The position numbers and the translations under genes are program-made. A model generated the notes under the pieces. The model was not told the DNA's origin. It saw nothing but the letters and a program-made list of their open reading frames with translations, and did no database searches. Of a stretch of 50,901 nucleotides of DNA, positions 12,261 through 25,440 are shown piece after piece (within the stretch, counting starts at the first letter, position 1; the number at the start of each line of letters is the position of its first letter). Source of the DNA: Podaxis mareebaensis (lineage: Eukaryota > Basidiomycota > Agaricomycetes > Agaricales > Agaricaceae); assembly GCA_018524725.1 (NCBI GenBank), contig JAEUWP010000520.1, positions 1 through 50,901 of the forward strand, given 5' to 3'.

Positions 12261-13017
12261 TCAATCCGGGAATTGTCTGGATGTGGGGGAGAGAGCTTGA
12301 GCATAGGTCCTGGTCTCACGAGATGTGGCCAGGCATGAGTAGAATGAAGTAGAATGATGAGAGCGAGGACGCCAATATAATTGGGATGACGGTTTGCTGT
12401 CGAGCTGCAGACTCCGGTCGCAGGCGCTTATATGTATCGACCCTTTGACTAGCAATATTCTGGTGATTTGTTCATTCACAAGCAGAGGCTTAGTACTAGT
12501 GGAGTCAGTACTCAGTGCATACAACTCTGGCAACCTCGATCAAATAGTCGAAACAAGTCCATTTTGATGCATTACTGTATGTAATCTATCACAGCAGACA
12601 GTAGAAAACGACAGAAGAGAATGGCGGGTATCAAGGCACAGTCTGCACCAGGGGAAGGAAAGGAAAGAGAAGGAGGAGCAAGAGAGAGGGGGTAAAAATC
12701 CAGGAGGCAAAGGACATATTGGATGTATGTATGTATGTTATACAAGGACAACCAGTGTTATTGAGGTTGAAGGACGACTGAGGACGGATCCGACACGACA
12801 TGACATCAATGCAAGTGGTATACGACGTAACATATTACGTGTGCGATTGTGGGATGGGAACAGTAAGGAGCGGCTGAATTCTTGTGTTTGAGGGCAAAGG
12901 GTCGGATGTGGTGGTGAAGGTGAAGATAAAATGGCTATGGTGGCTTGTCTCGTTTCTCTGTAATGGTCGTGGTACACAGTAGGTAATATGTACGTTAAAA
13001 TGATTCGCTGACATTGA
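12261..13017. other. Spacer, includes a short TATG microsatellite
   Basis: No gene is seen. A small tetranucleotide run (GTATGTATGTATG) lies at about 12723-12737. The part nearest 13017 is the 3' UTR of the PP2A gene. Confidence 0.5.
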
Positions 13018-14542
<1,525 letters not shown>

Positions 14543-14703
14543 TTTTAAGAAATATTTGGGTGGTGGTAATGTGTGTTATGGTATGAGAGAAAGATGAAAA
14601 TGAGCAGCACTGCTGATTCCACTCCCTTCTCCATCGTCACCGTCACGCGTCACGCAGGCCCTTGCACACATTTCGCGACGCGCACTCAATATTATCACCA
14701 ATC
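14543..14703. promoter_or_regulatory. Divergent promoter of PP2A and CCT5 with an MCB-like ACGCGT
   Basis: The two start codons are 161 bp apart. An ACGCGT core, as bound by fungal MBF-type G1/S factors, lies at 14645-14650, with further CACGC and GCGACGCG nearby. Co-regulation is inference. Confidence 0.4.
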
Positions 14704-16929
14704 ATGGATCCAAACTCTGCAGTCTACGCTACAGACGAGGTACGTCGCATGTGGCAGTGCTGGCGACGATGCTGACAATGTGCAGTATGGACGGCCTTTC
14801 ATCATTGTCCGTGAACAGGCAAAGAAGACGAGGGTGCATGGAATTGAGGCAATCAAGGTCTGTGCCACATTCCATCGTTCCAGGACATTCCTGACACTCG
14901 TCTCAGTCTCATATCCTCGCCGCGCGGACGGTCGCAAATATTATCCGGACATCCCTCGGTCCTCGAGGTCAGCTCATTACACCCAAGACAAGTCAGGATC
15001 ACTCACTAATCAGTCTCCCTGCAGGTCTTGATAAAATTCTGATCTCACCCGACGGCGAAATCACTGTCACCAACGATGGCGCCACCATCCTCAGCCAGAT
15101 GGAGGTCGAACACCAGATCGCCAAACTCCTCGTACAACTCTCAAAAAGCCAGGACGACGAAATCGGTGACGGAACAACTGGCGTCGTCGGTATGTTTCTG
15201 ACGTAAATAGAACATTTATCGTTCTGGTGCTCATTGGATGGACAGTTCTTGCCGGTGCACTCCTAGAACAAAGCGAAGCGCTCCTCGACCGTGGTATCCA
15301 CCCTATTCGCATCGCAGATGGTTTCGATCGCGCATGCGCAGTTGCAGTCGAGGAGCTCGACCGCATCAGCGATCTCGTCGAGTTCTCACACGACAACACC
15401 GAAAACCTGCTCAAGACTGCCATGACAAGTCTAGGCAGTAAAATGTATGTCCTAAAATTTGCACCATTACTATTGATCTGATCTCCGCATCTAGCGTGTC
15501 GAAAGAACACCAACAATTTGCTCAGATTGCCGTAGATGCCGTCCTCACTGTAGCCGACCTCAAGCGAAAAGACGTCCCTTTCGATCTTATCAAAGTCGAG
15601 GGCAAAGTTGGTGGCTCTCTTGCCGATACCCAACTTATCAAAGGTGTCCTCATCGACAAAGACTTCTCTCACCCACAAATGCCCTCCTCCGTCAAAGATG
15701 CCAAGCTCGCCATCCTCACGTGTCCGTTCGAACCTCCCCGTCCCAAGACCAAGCATAAACTAGACATCACAAGTGTGGAGGAGTTCAAGCGGCTGCGAGA
15801 TTACGAGAAGGACAAGTTCAATGACATGATCAAGAGAGTGAAAGACACGGGTGCAAATCTAGTTATCTGCCAATGGGGCTTTGACGATGAAGCAAACCAC
15901 CTGCTGTTGCAGAATGAGCTCCCTGCAGTGCGGTGGGTTGGAGGTCCTGAAATCGAGGTATCCCGTGTTTTTACTAGAATTTGTTCGTATATGCTCACCG
16001 TTTAACAGTTGATTGCCATCGCAACTCAAGGTCGCATCGTCCCCCGCTTCGAAGATCTCTCCCCCGAGAAACTTGGTCAGGCAGGCATCGTGCGTGAACT
16101 CAGTTTTGGTACCACAAGAGACAAGATGCTCGTCATCGAAGATTGCGCCAATAGCAGGGCAGTAACGGTGTTCGTCCGCGGCAGCAACAAGATGGTAAGC
16201 CTTCTACCCACCTATTTACACATCTCACTCTCTGAATTCACTACTCTCACCAGATCGTTGATGAAGCCAAGCGAGCACTGCACGACGCTATCTGCGTCGT
16301 TCGGAACCTAGTCGTAGACAACCGCGTCGTCTACGGTGGGGGTGCAGCCGAGATCAGCGCTGCAATCGCTGTGGGGAAGGCCGCTGACGAGGTAATGAAT
16401 CCATGACCAAGCGTGTTTGCACATAGAAGCGACTCACAAATGCGCGCAGATTCCATCAATCGAACAATACGCCATGCGGGCCTTTGCCTCGGCACTTGAG
16501 GCTATTCCTCTTGCACTTGCCGAAAATAGTGGTCTCTCACCCATTGAAACCCTGGCCGAGGTCCGCAGTAGACAAATAAACGAGAAGAACCCGAAGCTTG
16601 GAATCGACTGCTTGGGTAAGGGAGAAAACGGTATGTTCGCTTCTCTGCGCGGCACGGATTCTGGGGGGCTAATATTTCATTTGCAGACATGAGAAAGCAA
16701 TTCGTATATGATCCCTTGATTTCAAAACGCCAACAATTCCTGTTGGCCACTCAGGTATGCCGTGCCTGTGGAAAGAATGATCCAGACTTTATCTAATACA
16801 TTCTTCGCAGCTTGTCCGAGCCGTGCTGAAGATCGGTAAAGTTTCCTTTTTTCTTTCTCGCCGATCTTTTGAAGGATATTGACCACCCTCCTAGACGACG
16901 TTATTGTGGCAGGAGAGGCAGAGGACTGA
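14704..16929 (+). CDS. CCT5: T-complex protein 1 subunit epsilon (CCT5)
   Basis: Twelve exons (14704-14739, 14786-14857, 14907-14967, 15025-15189, 15246-15444, 15495-15957, 16009-16194, 16254-16391, 16450-16630, 16687-16754, 16811-16835, 16895-16929) give 542 residues, matching the ~541 of CCT epsilon. Group II chaperonin signatures are seen: SLGPRGLDKIL, NDGATIL, DGTTGVVVLAG and GGGAAEI. The apical-domain segment with KHKLDI and RDYEKDKF is typical of the epsilon subunit. It is one of eight subunits of the cytosolic TRiC/CCT ring, which folds actin, tubulin and WD40 proteins using ATP. Introns are all short (46-60 nt) with GT-AG ends. Nothing suggests damage. Confidence 0.96.
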
Positions 16930-17228
16930 GTGCAACATCTTTCCGACAACCAAAGACGCGTTCACATTATAGACATATTATGATCACTAATGCATTGAGT
17001 TTCGCCAACTGCAATTGATATCTCTGTCTGGGGTACTCGTACAAGCTCCAAAACACTGTGTTTTACTGTGTGAGTCCATGAACAACAACTGGAGAGCATG
17101 CGGATCAAACCCTACAGCCCGCACGCGTGAAATGGAAGGATCAAAAAAGTAATGGCGTAGCAACCTTCATCAACCGACATGAGCCTCCGACCCGGCATTT
17201 GCGACTTCAAAGCGACCCAGGCAACCAA
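16930..17228. other. Convergent spacer
   Basis: Only 299 bp lie between the ends of CCT5 and the mitochondrial-protein gene. It presumably holds both 3' UTRs. Confidence 0.5.
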
Positions 17229-18091
17229 TCAAATATCCCTTCTGTCGGCTTTAACCTATGACATCAGAGTGTATGTCAAGAAGTGGTTTGGATATCGAGG
17301 AACGGCAACACTTACCTCTTCTTCACTTTGAGTAGGCCGTATCTTGTGCTCCAGTTTCGTGGCATCGGGAATTTGTTCGTTCTCAAGCACCTTGCCCTCA
17401 TGGACAAGTACCTCTTCCTTCCCTTCTGCGCCTGAGAGCGGTCCAGATACGGTATCGTGAGAATAGTAAGCCACCGTATTGGTCTCTGTGCCTTCCGGGT
17501 CGTAATGTCGGGCCTTGATATACTTGATCGTCTCGGACTGAAGTTCTTGAGGCGAACTAGGTGACTTGTCGGCCTGAGTAATGAATAAGCGTCAATCCAC
17601 TGTGGGGATGGGCGCTCCGGTGTACCTTAACGTTTGCCTCCGAAGCACTAGCAAGGTATTCATTCCAACCCGGAGCATACTTGTGTGGTGTCGAAGTCTT
17701 GTGCTGGGACTTGCTCAGGTTGCGTTTCTTCTCCTGTTCTAGAAGCTGCGCATACATACGATTAGTCAGACCAAGAGATTCCAGACCCTGCCAAGGTCGA
17801 AATAACTCCCACCTCGGGGTCATTCTCATGCATCGTACTGGACGTCGATGCTCGTCAGCATCCCTGTTCACGCAAAATCTCGACGATTGGGAAAAGGAAA
17901 GGAATGCTCCACCTGCTAAAGCGTCTGCTCGCAAGGAGTCCGACGTCTGAGCCACCTCCCCACGCGCAACAGGATGGCGGGTAGGACACACACCTGGTTG
18001 AAGAGTACCGTGCGGCACTGGAAGCAGGAGCTACGGTCGAGCGCAGAGAGGTCCTGAGGGCGGCACGGGCTTGGATTGCGGAGTACATCAT
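17229..18091 (-). CDS. Small conserved fungal mitochondrial protein, function unknown
   Basis: Five exons (18091-17994, 17837-17813, 17745-17626, 17573-17316, 17255-17229) yield 175 residues. The first ~32 residues are rich in Arg, Ala and Ser with no acidic residue, a typical mitochondrial targeting sequence. The body contains a conserved-looking block, HENDPELLEQEKKRNLS then APGWNEYLASASEANVKAD, that I associate with uncharacterised fungal mitochondrial proteins. The rest is Glu/Lys-rich and probably partly disordered. Exon 2 is only 25 nt and was chosen because it is the only acceptor/donor combination that keeps the frame across an otherwise stop-containing 248-nt gap. The biochemical role is unknown. 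Confidence 0.7.
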
Positions 18092-18660
18092 GTATTGGGT
18101 ATGGGGCGATAGAGTGAGAAGGGGAATGGAGAAAAGGAAGATGGGACGGAATGGGTGAAACTTTCCGGTTATATTTCTGGCATTCTCCACTCTACTGACC
18201 TCTATCGTGAGCCCTGGATTCTGGTGAGAAGCGTCACTTGGAGAGCACATGACGTCAATCCTCTCTTCAATCACGTGTACGAACGTGATACCTTTAAGCG
18301 CCCACTGTTACTTACACAAACCTCATCATGCACCCACAGCCACGCAATGTGCTCGAGAGATATCCCTGATCCCATCCTAACACATAATGCTACGCGTATC
18401 AATCAGACGGTGCATTGATTGATATCAGGATCTCTCATCGGCGCCTTCCCGTGCTAGAGTCTTCTGCAGCTGGCCCATGGAACCATATAATCAGCTTGCA
18501 GATGATAGTCCTGATCTTGGCAGCGCCTTCCATCCATCTTGACCTGCCGTGATTGCGGAGCTCAGGTAGCTCCGTTTGCCCACACCCTTTTAGCTCCTTC
18601 GTTCGTCCCTCTACCTCTTTCGTCCCTTCGCTCTTCTTTCTTCCGTTTTCTTTGGCAGTC
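18092..18660. promoter_or_regulatory. Divergent upstream region with a CRE palindrome
   Basis: This 569-bp region separates the start codons of the mitochondrial-protein gene and the first seven-helix gene. A perfect TGACGTCA palindrome, the ATF/CREB-type site, lies at 18250-18257, about 160 bp upstream of the mitochondrial gene start. TCACGTG lies at 18271-18277. It contains no reading frame of interest. Confidence 0.4.
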
Positions 18661-20069
18661 ATGGCCTCGGATACGCCTACTTCTTTGGAACTTGTCATCC
18701 TATTTGACACGACCACAGTCCTGTCGCTTATACTCATCGGGATCATTGTCACAACTGCATACTTTTCCAAGTATGTGCGGCGTCCAAGGGTCTGGTACGG
18801 ACAGATGGTCCAGTGGATGATATACTGTGTCTCGTATATGCTATTATTTGGCTTTCAGAGGGAAGCGAAGCCTCCTCGTGCTCTCTGTCTCCTCCAAGCA
18901 AGCTTCATATACGCTTGCCCACCTGCGTACGCCTATTTTCCGTTTTTAGATCGGCGGTAACTCACAGAATCGGCAGCTGCGCAGTGGGATCTACCTGTTT
19001 CATGATAGACGCAAGTCCGACTCTGGCTTTCCGCGTGTATATACTGAAGATGTAACTCAGTTCTACATGGCTCTCTTCCCTTTACACCGAAAACCAACAC
19101 AAAAGATCCACAAACTAGAACTACTGGTGAGTTTGAGACCCCACCTGCAGGTGCAGCGTCATGCTCATGCTGTCTCCAAGCTAATTTCACTACCATGGGT
19201 CGTCCTCGTTTGCGCTGCACTACAAGTTGTCCTAGTAGGTGGCATCCAGTGGCTGAAACCAGATATCAGGCTCATCCAGACATCATCTCAGTTCGCTGTT
19301 GCTAACCGTGATCTTGACATGGCACAACGTTCACCAAGCAATTTCTTCTGCAATATCTCCCACCCGGAGCCGTAAGTCCACATTAATCCACTTCTTCGTC
19401 ACACGAGCCTCATCATGTGGCTCAGAACCATCGTTAGTGTGGTTCTAGTATTACTCGCGCTGGTTGTTTGGTTCTTCTTCGAAGGTATGCCGGTTCTTAC
19501 AGGTGTTTACCCGGCGTGGCTAAACCTTTCTTTAGTCCAGAGTGGGATTATTCTGTATCAAAATCGCCAGGAATTCAGGCGCCTGAAATATAGAACGTCC
19601 CACCGCTTCATATCTCTCTATATTCGCTCCATTATTTTCACCATCGGAATGCTGATCGGAACTGGGTAAGCACGACAGTAGTGGCCTTTATATTAGGCTT
19701 TTCATGACTCATTTACTTTATATCCTAGGATTACCATATACTCTATACCTCGTGCTTTTCAGGGCGAAGGGACTTTGTCCATAGCTCTCCCATTCCGTGC
19801 GTCCTTCTGATCTTCGAGGATGTTCTGTCGTAACGAACCCTTTCAGTGCCCATTTTTGTCGCGGTCGTCTTTGGCAGCCAACGGGTTCGTATTGTTCACA
19901 TAGATTTGTGAGGGTGCTTGTCTCACTAGCTTATCAGGATATCATGCGGGTTTGGGTATTCTGGCGCAAGAGGATGCCGGAGGATGAAGAAAACCCTTCG
20001 TTCGCATCTCAAATTGCCCTCACCACGTTTGACGAGGTCTTCCCAAGAAAGTCAATTCAGATCCTCTGA
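18661..20069 (+). CDS. Orphan GPCR-like seven-transmembrane protein A
   Basis: Ten exons (18661-18926, 18977-19010, 19061-19126, 19181-19234, 19292-19371, 19438-19484, 19536-19665, 19729-19796, 19847-19884, 19938-20069) encode 304 residues. Seven hydrophobic helices are spaced over the length. Basic residues follow TM1 (KYVRRPRVW) and lie in loop 3 (EFRRLKYRTSHR), the positive-inside pattern of an N-out receptor. An LCLLQ cysteine at the start of TM3 and an NFFC cysteine in extracellular loop 2 match the classic GPCR disulfide pair. TM7 ends in FGSQRD. Intron 2 has a GC donor (GCAAGT). Introns 4 (57 nt) and 6 (51 nt) are stop-free and in frame, so retention would insert 19 or 17 residues. No ligand or pathway is known. 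It has the longest C-tail of the four paralogues. Confidence 0.8.
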
Positions 20070-20555
20070 TAATGCCCCCCCCTATGTCCCCACTCCCAGC
20101 TTCTCATCAGGGGTGTGATTCTCGAAGTGGCTCAACGGCGGATCTGAAACTGCCATCACCAGGGGGCTAGTATCTGATTCTGTCGCAACGTGTTCGGCAC
20201 CTCAGTAGTCCTCACTTATCTCAGATCTATGGAACGCGCGGGACTCCGAGAGGAATCCAGTGCACAAATTCCTCGTCACCATCGATACCAGTGTTGGTCA
20301 GGCGACTGTGATCGACAACTCGGATGTTACGGCTTTGACCTATTTTGGGCACAGCCGGCTCCACGGAGGTCAGGAGTCATACGAGGATAGTGTAGGAACT
20401 AATCTAACATAAAATATACCTGTGTTGCCATCTTATATCAAGATCATTGCCACAGGGATGGCGGTTATGCGAATGCTTCGCATCATACATTGATGAATCC
20501 CCTGGCGGATCACCGCTGAAGGCCAGTGGAAATGCTCGAGTCCACCAATTTTATG
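20070..20555. other. Convergent spacer between seven-helix genes A and B
   Basis: No gene can be supported. A C-run lies near 20076-20082. The spacer presumably contains both 3' UTRs. Confidence 0.45.
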
Positions 20556-21921
20556 CTAACGACAGGATAGAGAAGCCGCGGTTGCTCTATCAGATGTAGC
20601 GGGCGGCTTGGTAGTTCTTCGGCACATCCAACAGTTGAGCATGTCCTATGTCGACGATCAGTAGCCCAAAAAGCTGTACACACACAAGAAAACAGACAGA
20701 TTGGGTTCCGAACAGTAGCAAGGCTACAAATGGAGCTGAGGACGACGGTCATTTTCGGGTCGGATTGTTGTATGCGAGCTCGGCGTACCAACGAGGTATT
20801 GGAAGATGCTATGGGGTTTGCTCTCAAAAGAGGCAATGGCAATCCTTACACTAAACCTGAGGACATCACTGAGTGAGGCAACTTCTGGGTATCTTCTACT
20901 GCACTTACACTACAGCAATGCATGTTACTGCGATCACCAGAGTGGTGCGAATAAAGACAGATAATATACGTCTGCGTAACAGTATATCGTGCGCAGCAAT
21001 GGCCAATCTTTGTTTCCTGAGTAGAAGGGCAGTTTTGACTTGCGAGTGCATTGTTTCAAAGGTGAAAAGCGACAGACAGTAGTTCAGACGTACTGTATGC
21101 GTAGAACCATAGGCAAATTGAAGGAAGGCCTATAGCGGCAGTAATCAACATTCTTGCCATCCTGTCGTCAACAATTCCGTATCGCAGGAAACGCGAACCA
21201 ACTTACTGGGTATGATAACCTGAGTGGCAATAGATCCCGCTCGCGTCTGGCTCGAGGGATGCTCTCATTTCGTCGTCAGCAAGAAACAACTGTTCAGGGA
21301 GTATTCAGTTGCTGGGGATTCCGCGGAGGATGAGAGCATACAGTTAGATCAAGGACAATGACGGCGAGAAATACGACAGGCGGGATGATGAGGATCTACA
21401 ATGGTCGAGAGATACGCGGTCACTGGACATGATGTAACAATTCACTCACAGATCGCAAAACAGAATTCGAGGGACGAATACCATGGAATATTCCTTTCAG
21501 AAGAAAGTAGAACTCCCAACTTCCTTTAGTTGGTGAGTAAGAAAATGTGAGGAAAAACACTCACATCAAAAACGTAACAGGCAAATCCAGTTGCAAAACT
21601 AGAAGGCCACGCTAAGTATTCGTTTCATGCAAAATATGAAGCAAACCTCACGTACTACGTGGGGAGTGCGTAGACAAGCACGGCTTGTAACATGCATAGA
21701 GGAAAAGGCGGTTGCGTGTGGTTTTGCTCGCCAAGCAGGAGGAGGAAACTGGCTGGATACAGCGCCACCGGCAGCATGAAGTTGAACCAGCTGCCTTTCC
21801 GTTGGACCTGGTGCGAGACTGCTGCAGTGAGCAGCACTACCAGCAGTAGAACAAGGAAGATGAAGGCAAGGACATCGAAGACGATGACCACAGAACGGTT
21901 GACCCTTCCATCGGAGGCCAT
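20556..21921 (-). CDS. Orphan GPCR-like seven-transmembrane protein B
   Basis: Ten exons (21921-21659, 21598-21565, 21512-21450, 21395-21342, 21289-21207, 21161-21094, 21038-20909, 20856-20789, 20735-20698, 20645-20556) give 296 residues. The layout repeats that of the neighbours: TM1 entered by FDVLAF, basic loop 1 (HQVQRKGSWF), PLCMLQ at TM3, GIYC in extracellular loop 2, basic loop 3, FGTQSDM after TM7, then a short tail with CWMCRR, a plausible palmitoylation/membrane-anchoring cluster. It is closest to gene C: identical exon lengths at seven of ten exons, and nearly identical DNA in exons 7 and 10. Function and ligand are unknown. The upstream in-frame codons before 21921 were not used because family similarity starts at MASDG. 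Confidence 0.8.
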
Positions 21922-22704
21922 GCTAATCTGGAGCTGCAAATCGTGTATGCTCTATGGGCAAGACGGATCCCTACTATACGGTTCTGACCTTGGATACCGA
22001 GTCAGTAACCTGGGGGATAACGAACACATCGTGATGTGATGAAGGACGCGTTCTTGAACAGAAACAACAAAATGGGAGGATCCGTCGGGAACATAATGTG
22101 GACAGTATCAAGAGTCAAATACTCCCAGTATTTTCTGGTGCTGCACCCTTACGAACGTCATAAGTGAGATGACAGGAATGGTATCAAATAATCAAACCGG
22201 CAGTGATAGTGGTGCCCCACTATTAGCGGTTCGATGGTATTCGCCGTATGGAATACTATTGAGAACCGCTTTCCAGCTCCAATCGTTTGCGATGTGTTAA
22301 TCGAACTTCGTGCGGTTCAAGACGGGGATCAATGCAAGGCACAGCCGTCCAATAACCCATGTTCAGATCTTCATCAATCTGATGTCGTGTTTGTTGACTG
22401 TTACCTTCGCAAACGACATTTGTCAGACAGTGCTCATATGGGATGAGAGTGATCGGGTCAGCTGGTTAGCGAATCGTACATCATGCATCGTGTCCTTGAC
22501 CTTGGTGGACTAGAGAAAATGTTGGGACCAGTAATTGATATTGCATCCTGCCGCGCAATGAATTTGCTCAGGTAATTCGAAGCTTTTACCAGCGCGTAAC
22601 CGTGTCTTGATTATGGTGCTCATGAATATGTTTTGGATGATCAGTTGTGCAAAACGTGGTAAAGCCATCAACAGAATATGGTGATACTCGCAGACGAAGT
22701 AGGT
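21922..22704. other. Spacer between tandem seven-helix genes B and C
   Basis: This holds the upstream region of B and the downstream region of C. Short plus-strand frames at 22234-22513 show no family match. No RNA gene or repeat is seen. Confidence 0.45.
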
Positions 22705-24049
22705 TTACAAGGATGTCACGCCTGTTCTCATAGATGCAGATTGTGGCTGTTTTGAAGGTCTTCGGCACATCCAACACTTGAAGAATTCCTGCTTGGGGGT
22801 TCAGAAAAATAGGACAGGGGGTCACTTCGTGAGTAGACGAACCGATTGCGTCCCAAATAGCAACAGGATAGTCAACGGAACTAAAGATTATCAGGATCTG
22901 CTTAGGATAAGAATAGACGGACTCACATGCAAGATATTGGAAGATATTGTAAGGTTGCTCCTCCAGGGGCGGTACAACGGCAGCGCGAATGCTCAGCCTG
23001 TGAATGGTTTTCATTGACACAACTCAGTTTGCACGGCTTTATATCCAACTCACCCTACGCCGATACAGGTTGCGAAGGTCATTAGAGTGGTGCGAATAAA
23101 GACAGATAAAATGCGACTGCGCAATGATTCTTCATATGTCGCGACGACAGATTTCTGGCGCTTGAGTAGCATGGCGGTTTTAACTAACTGATAGGTCAAC
23201 TCGGCGTCGGTAATGAAGGGACTCCTAGCTCACAATATACAAAGAACCACATGCAAAGACCTGGAACACCTGTGCCAACAGCGATCACCGCTCTTTTTGC
23301 TTTCGTTAGCGGCAAAGTGACGCAGGTATAGAAGATCTCACGGAATATTATTATCTGAGCGACAATACAGTCCACTCACATCCGGCCTTAGGACTGACCT
23401 AATTGTTTGGTTGTTGAGAATCAGCTACACCACCAGTCAGTTAATGCTGTGGCAGCATCGATGGAAGTCACAAACGGCGAGGTCGATGGTGAAGATCGCG
23501 AAGAAGGTTGCCAGAGGGATGGCGAGAAGCTAGTTGGAAACGTTGAATATGTTGCCTCACAAGGACGTTAAAATTACTCACGGATCTTGACATCGCTTTT
23601 GACGTCTGAGCACCATAAAAGATTTCTTTCAGCAAAAGATAGAACTTGATAACGTCAGATTTTTGTTCCAGTTATTTTGAAAGGCGGAGGAAATATTCAC
23701 ATCTAGGACAAAACACGCGAAACTGATTGCGCAGCTAACAGCAACTCCGCACATTAGATGCAATACTATCAGAGAACCAGACTTACTATACTGGCAGTGC
23801 ATATATAAGCACGGATTGCATCACACACAGAGGAAAAGGCGGTTGGCTATGATTTTGGGCTCCAAGCAAGAGAAGGAAACTGGTTTGGTAGAAAATAACT
23901 GGAAGCATAAAACCGAACCAACTGGCCCTTCGCTGGACTTGGCGGGAAAATGCTGCCGTGAGCACAACCAGCAGTAGCAGGACAATAAGAATGATAGATA
24001 TGACATCGAAAGCAAAGACAATAGAGCGATCCTCCTTAGCAGGAACCAT
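22705..24049 (-). CDS. Orphan GPCR-like seven-transmembrane protein C
   Basis: Ten exons (24049-23787, 23734-23701, 23644-23582, 23529-23476, 23424-23342, 23292-23234, 23183-23054, 22997-22927, 22880-22843, 22788-22705) give 292 residues. The same seven-helix plan is seen: FAFDVIS at TM1, RQVQRRASWF in loop 1, PLCVMQ at TM3, GLYC in extracellular loop 2, LLKRQKSVV in loop 3, FGTQS at the end of TM7 and a KCWMCRRPSK tail. The GLYC and PLC cysteines would form the conserved GPCR disulfide. It is a tandem, same-strand duplicate of B, with intron positions and phases conserved while intron sequences have diverged. Acceptors of exons 6 and 7 were chosen by phase and agree with B. Confidence 0.8.
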
Positions 24050-24933
24050 GGCAGCTTCACCCCGTCAAGGGGCTGAGGAAGGGGTCAAAGGAAGGGCTGG
24101 GGGAAGGACCAACTTAAGTTAACCTCTTCTCCCTATATAGATGCCCACTCGGAGTCGCCCACCAGAGTCATCGCTACCCTACGAAATTCAGCGAGCCTTG
24201 TGTAAGCGTTGAGTAAGTTGTTCGTGTAGTGCCAATGGATCTACCGCCGTCAAAGATCGTCAAACAGGGAACCAGCGAGATCATCTTACGTCACCTCTGA
24301 GTGGAGACCGTCGCTCGTGATGGAAACCAAATAGAGATTCGGCGTCAAAACACTGCTTTTGATAAGCAAGACGGGCCTAACAATACAACAAGAACAGACT
24401 TCGCTGGTAAGCCGCTCCGGGAACGGTTGAAACTTAGCGTTCAGCCCCCCACAGGGGGGATGAGCAAACTCGGATTACTCGCGTGGACGATCCAGCATTC
24501 TTTGTTCAAGGAAGAAGAGTAAATGATGAGCGAGTTTGATCAACTTGTTCCAACCATCATCATGACATTCAACGGCCTTGTTTCATCTCTTCGTCGCATC
24601 AGCGCCCAGTTACAATAGGCCCCACAACAAGCAAACAAAAGTAGAACCATACCTAGTGAGGTTCCCGAGATATTGAACAAAGAGAACGGTGGGGCTTGAC
24701 GTTATCATTTCGCTTCAGTCAAGCTAACAGGTTCCTAACCTTCATAGCTGCTCACGTATTTGGCTAACAGAACGGACTTGAAGGTAATAATCTCGATACG
24801 TGATGCCCTGATGGGCCACTTACGGCCGTTCGTACACACGGACCCGGTCGCACGGATACTTTCTCTTGCCCCGAGGTCCTTTTCCTACGTCCCTTTGATT
24901 CACTTTTATTCAAGAATCAATTCCACGAATTAG
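24050..24933. other. Spacer upstream of gene C and relic
   Basis: No supported gene. It contains the putative promoter of gene C and unassigned short frames around 24301-24522. Confidence 0.4.
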
Positions 24934-25440
24934 CATGGCTTTCAGGATTCTTCAGATAATCGCTTTGATATTCTCGTGTTCTTGACCACTGTTTGCATAT
25001 TCTTTGTGCTGGTTTCTCTATCTGGGAATATCGCGGGTAAGGGATCATTGAACACGGGCTCTCACGCTATACATGCTTGTTCTTTTCCACTGGAGAAGCT
25101 CTCCTTGTGGGCCGCCAGATAACATCAACGCCCAATCCGAGTCCGAAACTGTCTTTCATGGTTGTCGCGCACTCAGTGACATCGGATATGTCACACCCAT
25201 CTCGAGCCTCAGTACGTTTGAGACTAGTCTGTTCGACCAGTGAGAAGGTCCACCTTGAATAAGACATCCTCCCCCGTCCAGGTCTAGGGCACTAACGCAC
25301 TGTTTTTTAGCCTTAAGCATCGGGATTGATGTTCGAAACGTGCAGGGTGCGGATTCCATAAATGTAGTAGTACTGACATCCAGACGCTCAGGACATTCTA
25401 GATATACCTACACTTGTTGTTCCACCTGACTTAAACCTGC
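24934..25440 (+). pseudogene. Relic of a seven-transmembrane gene (exon 1, possibly parts of exons 2-3)
   Basis: After an ATG at 24934 the frame must shift by one base to read SDNRFDILVFLTTVCIFFVLV, the TM1 block of the family. It then shifts again before STGEALLVGRQITSTPNPSP, which matches the GEVLLVGRQ segment of the intact gene at 26920. Two frame breaks and a TAA inside one former exon show it is dead. Downstream, LSIGIDVRNV at about 25315-25345 may be a remnant of exon 3. It is closer to the 26920 gene than to B or C. Confidence 0.6.

Noticed and set aside
22234..22513. Possible small gene between receptor genes
   Set aside because: Two overlapping frames, no similarity to the receptors and no splice logic.
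24301..24522. 73-codon plus-strand ORF
   Set aside because: No start context, domain or relation to neighbours.
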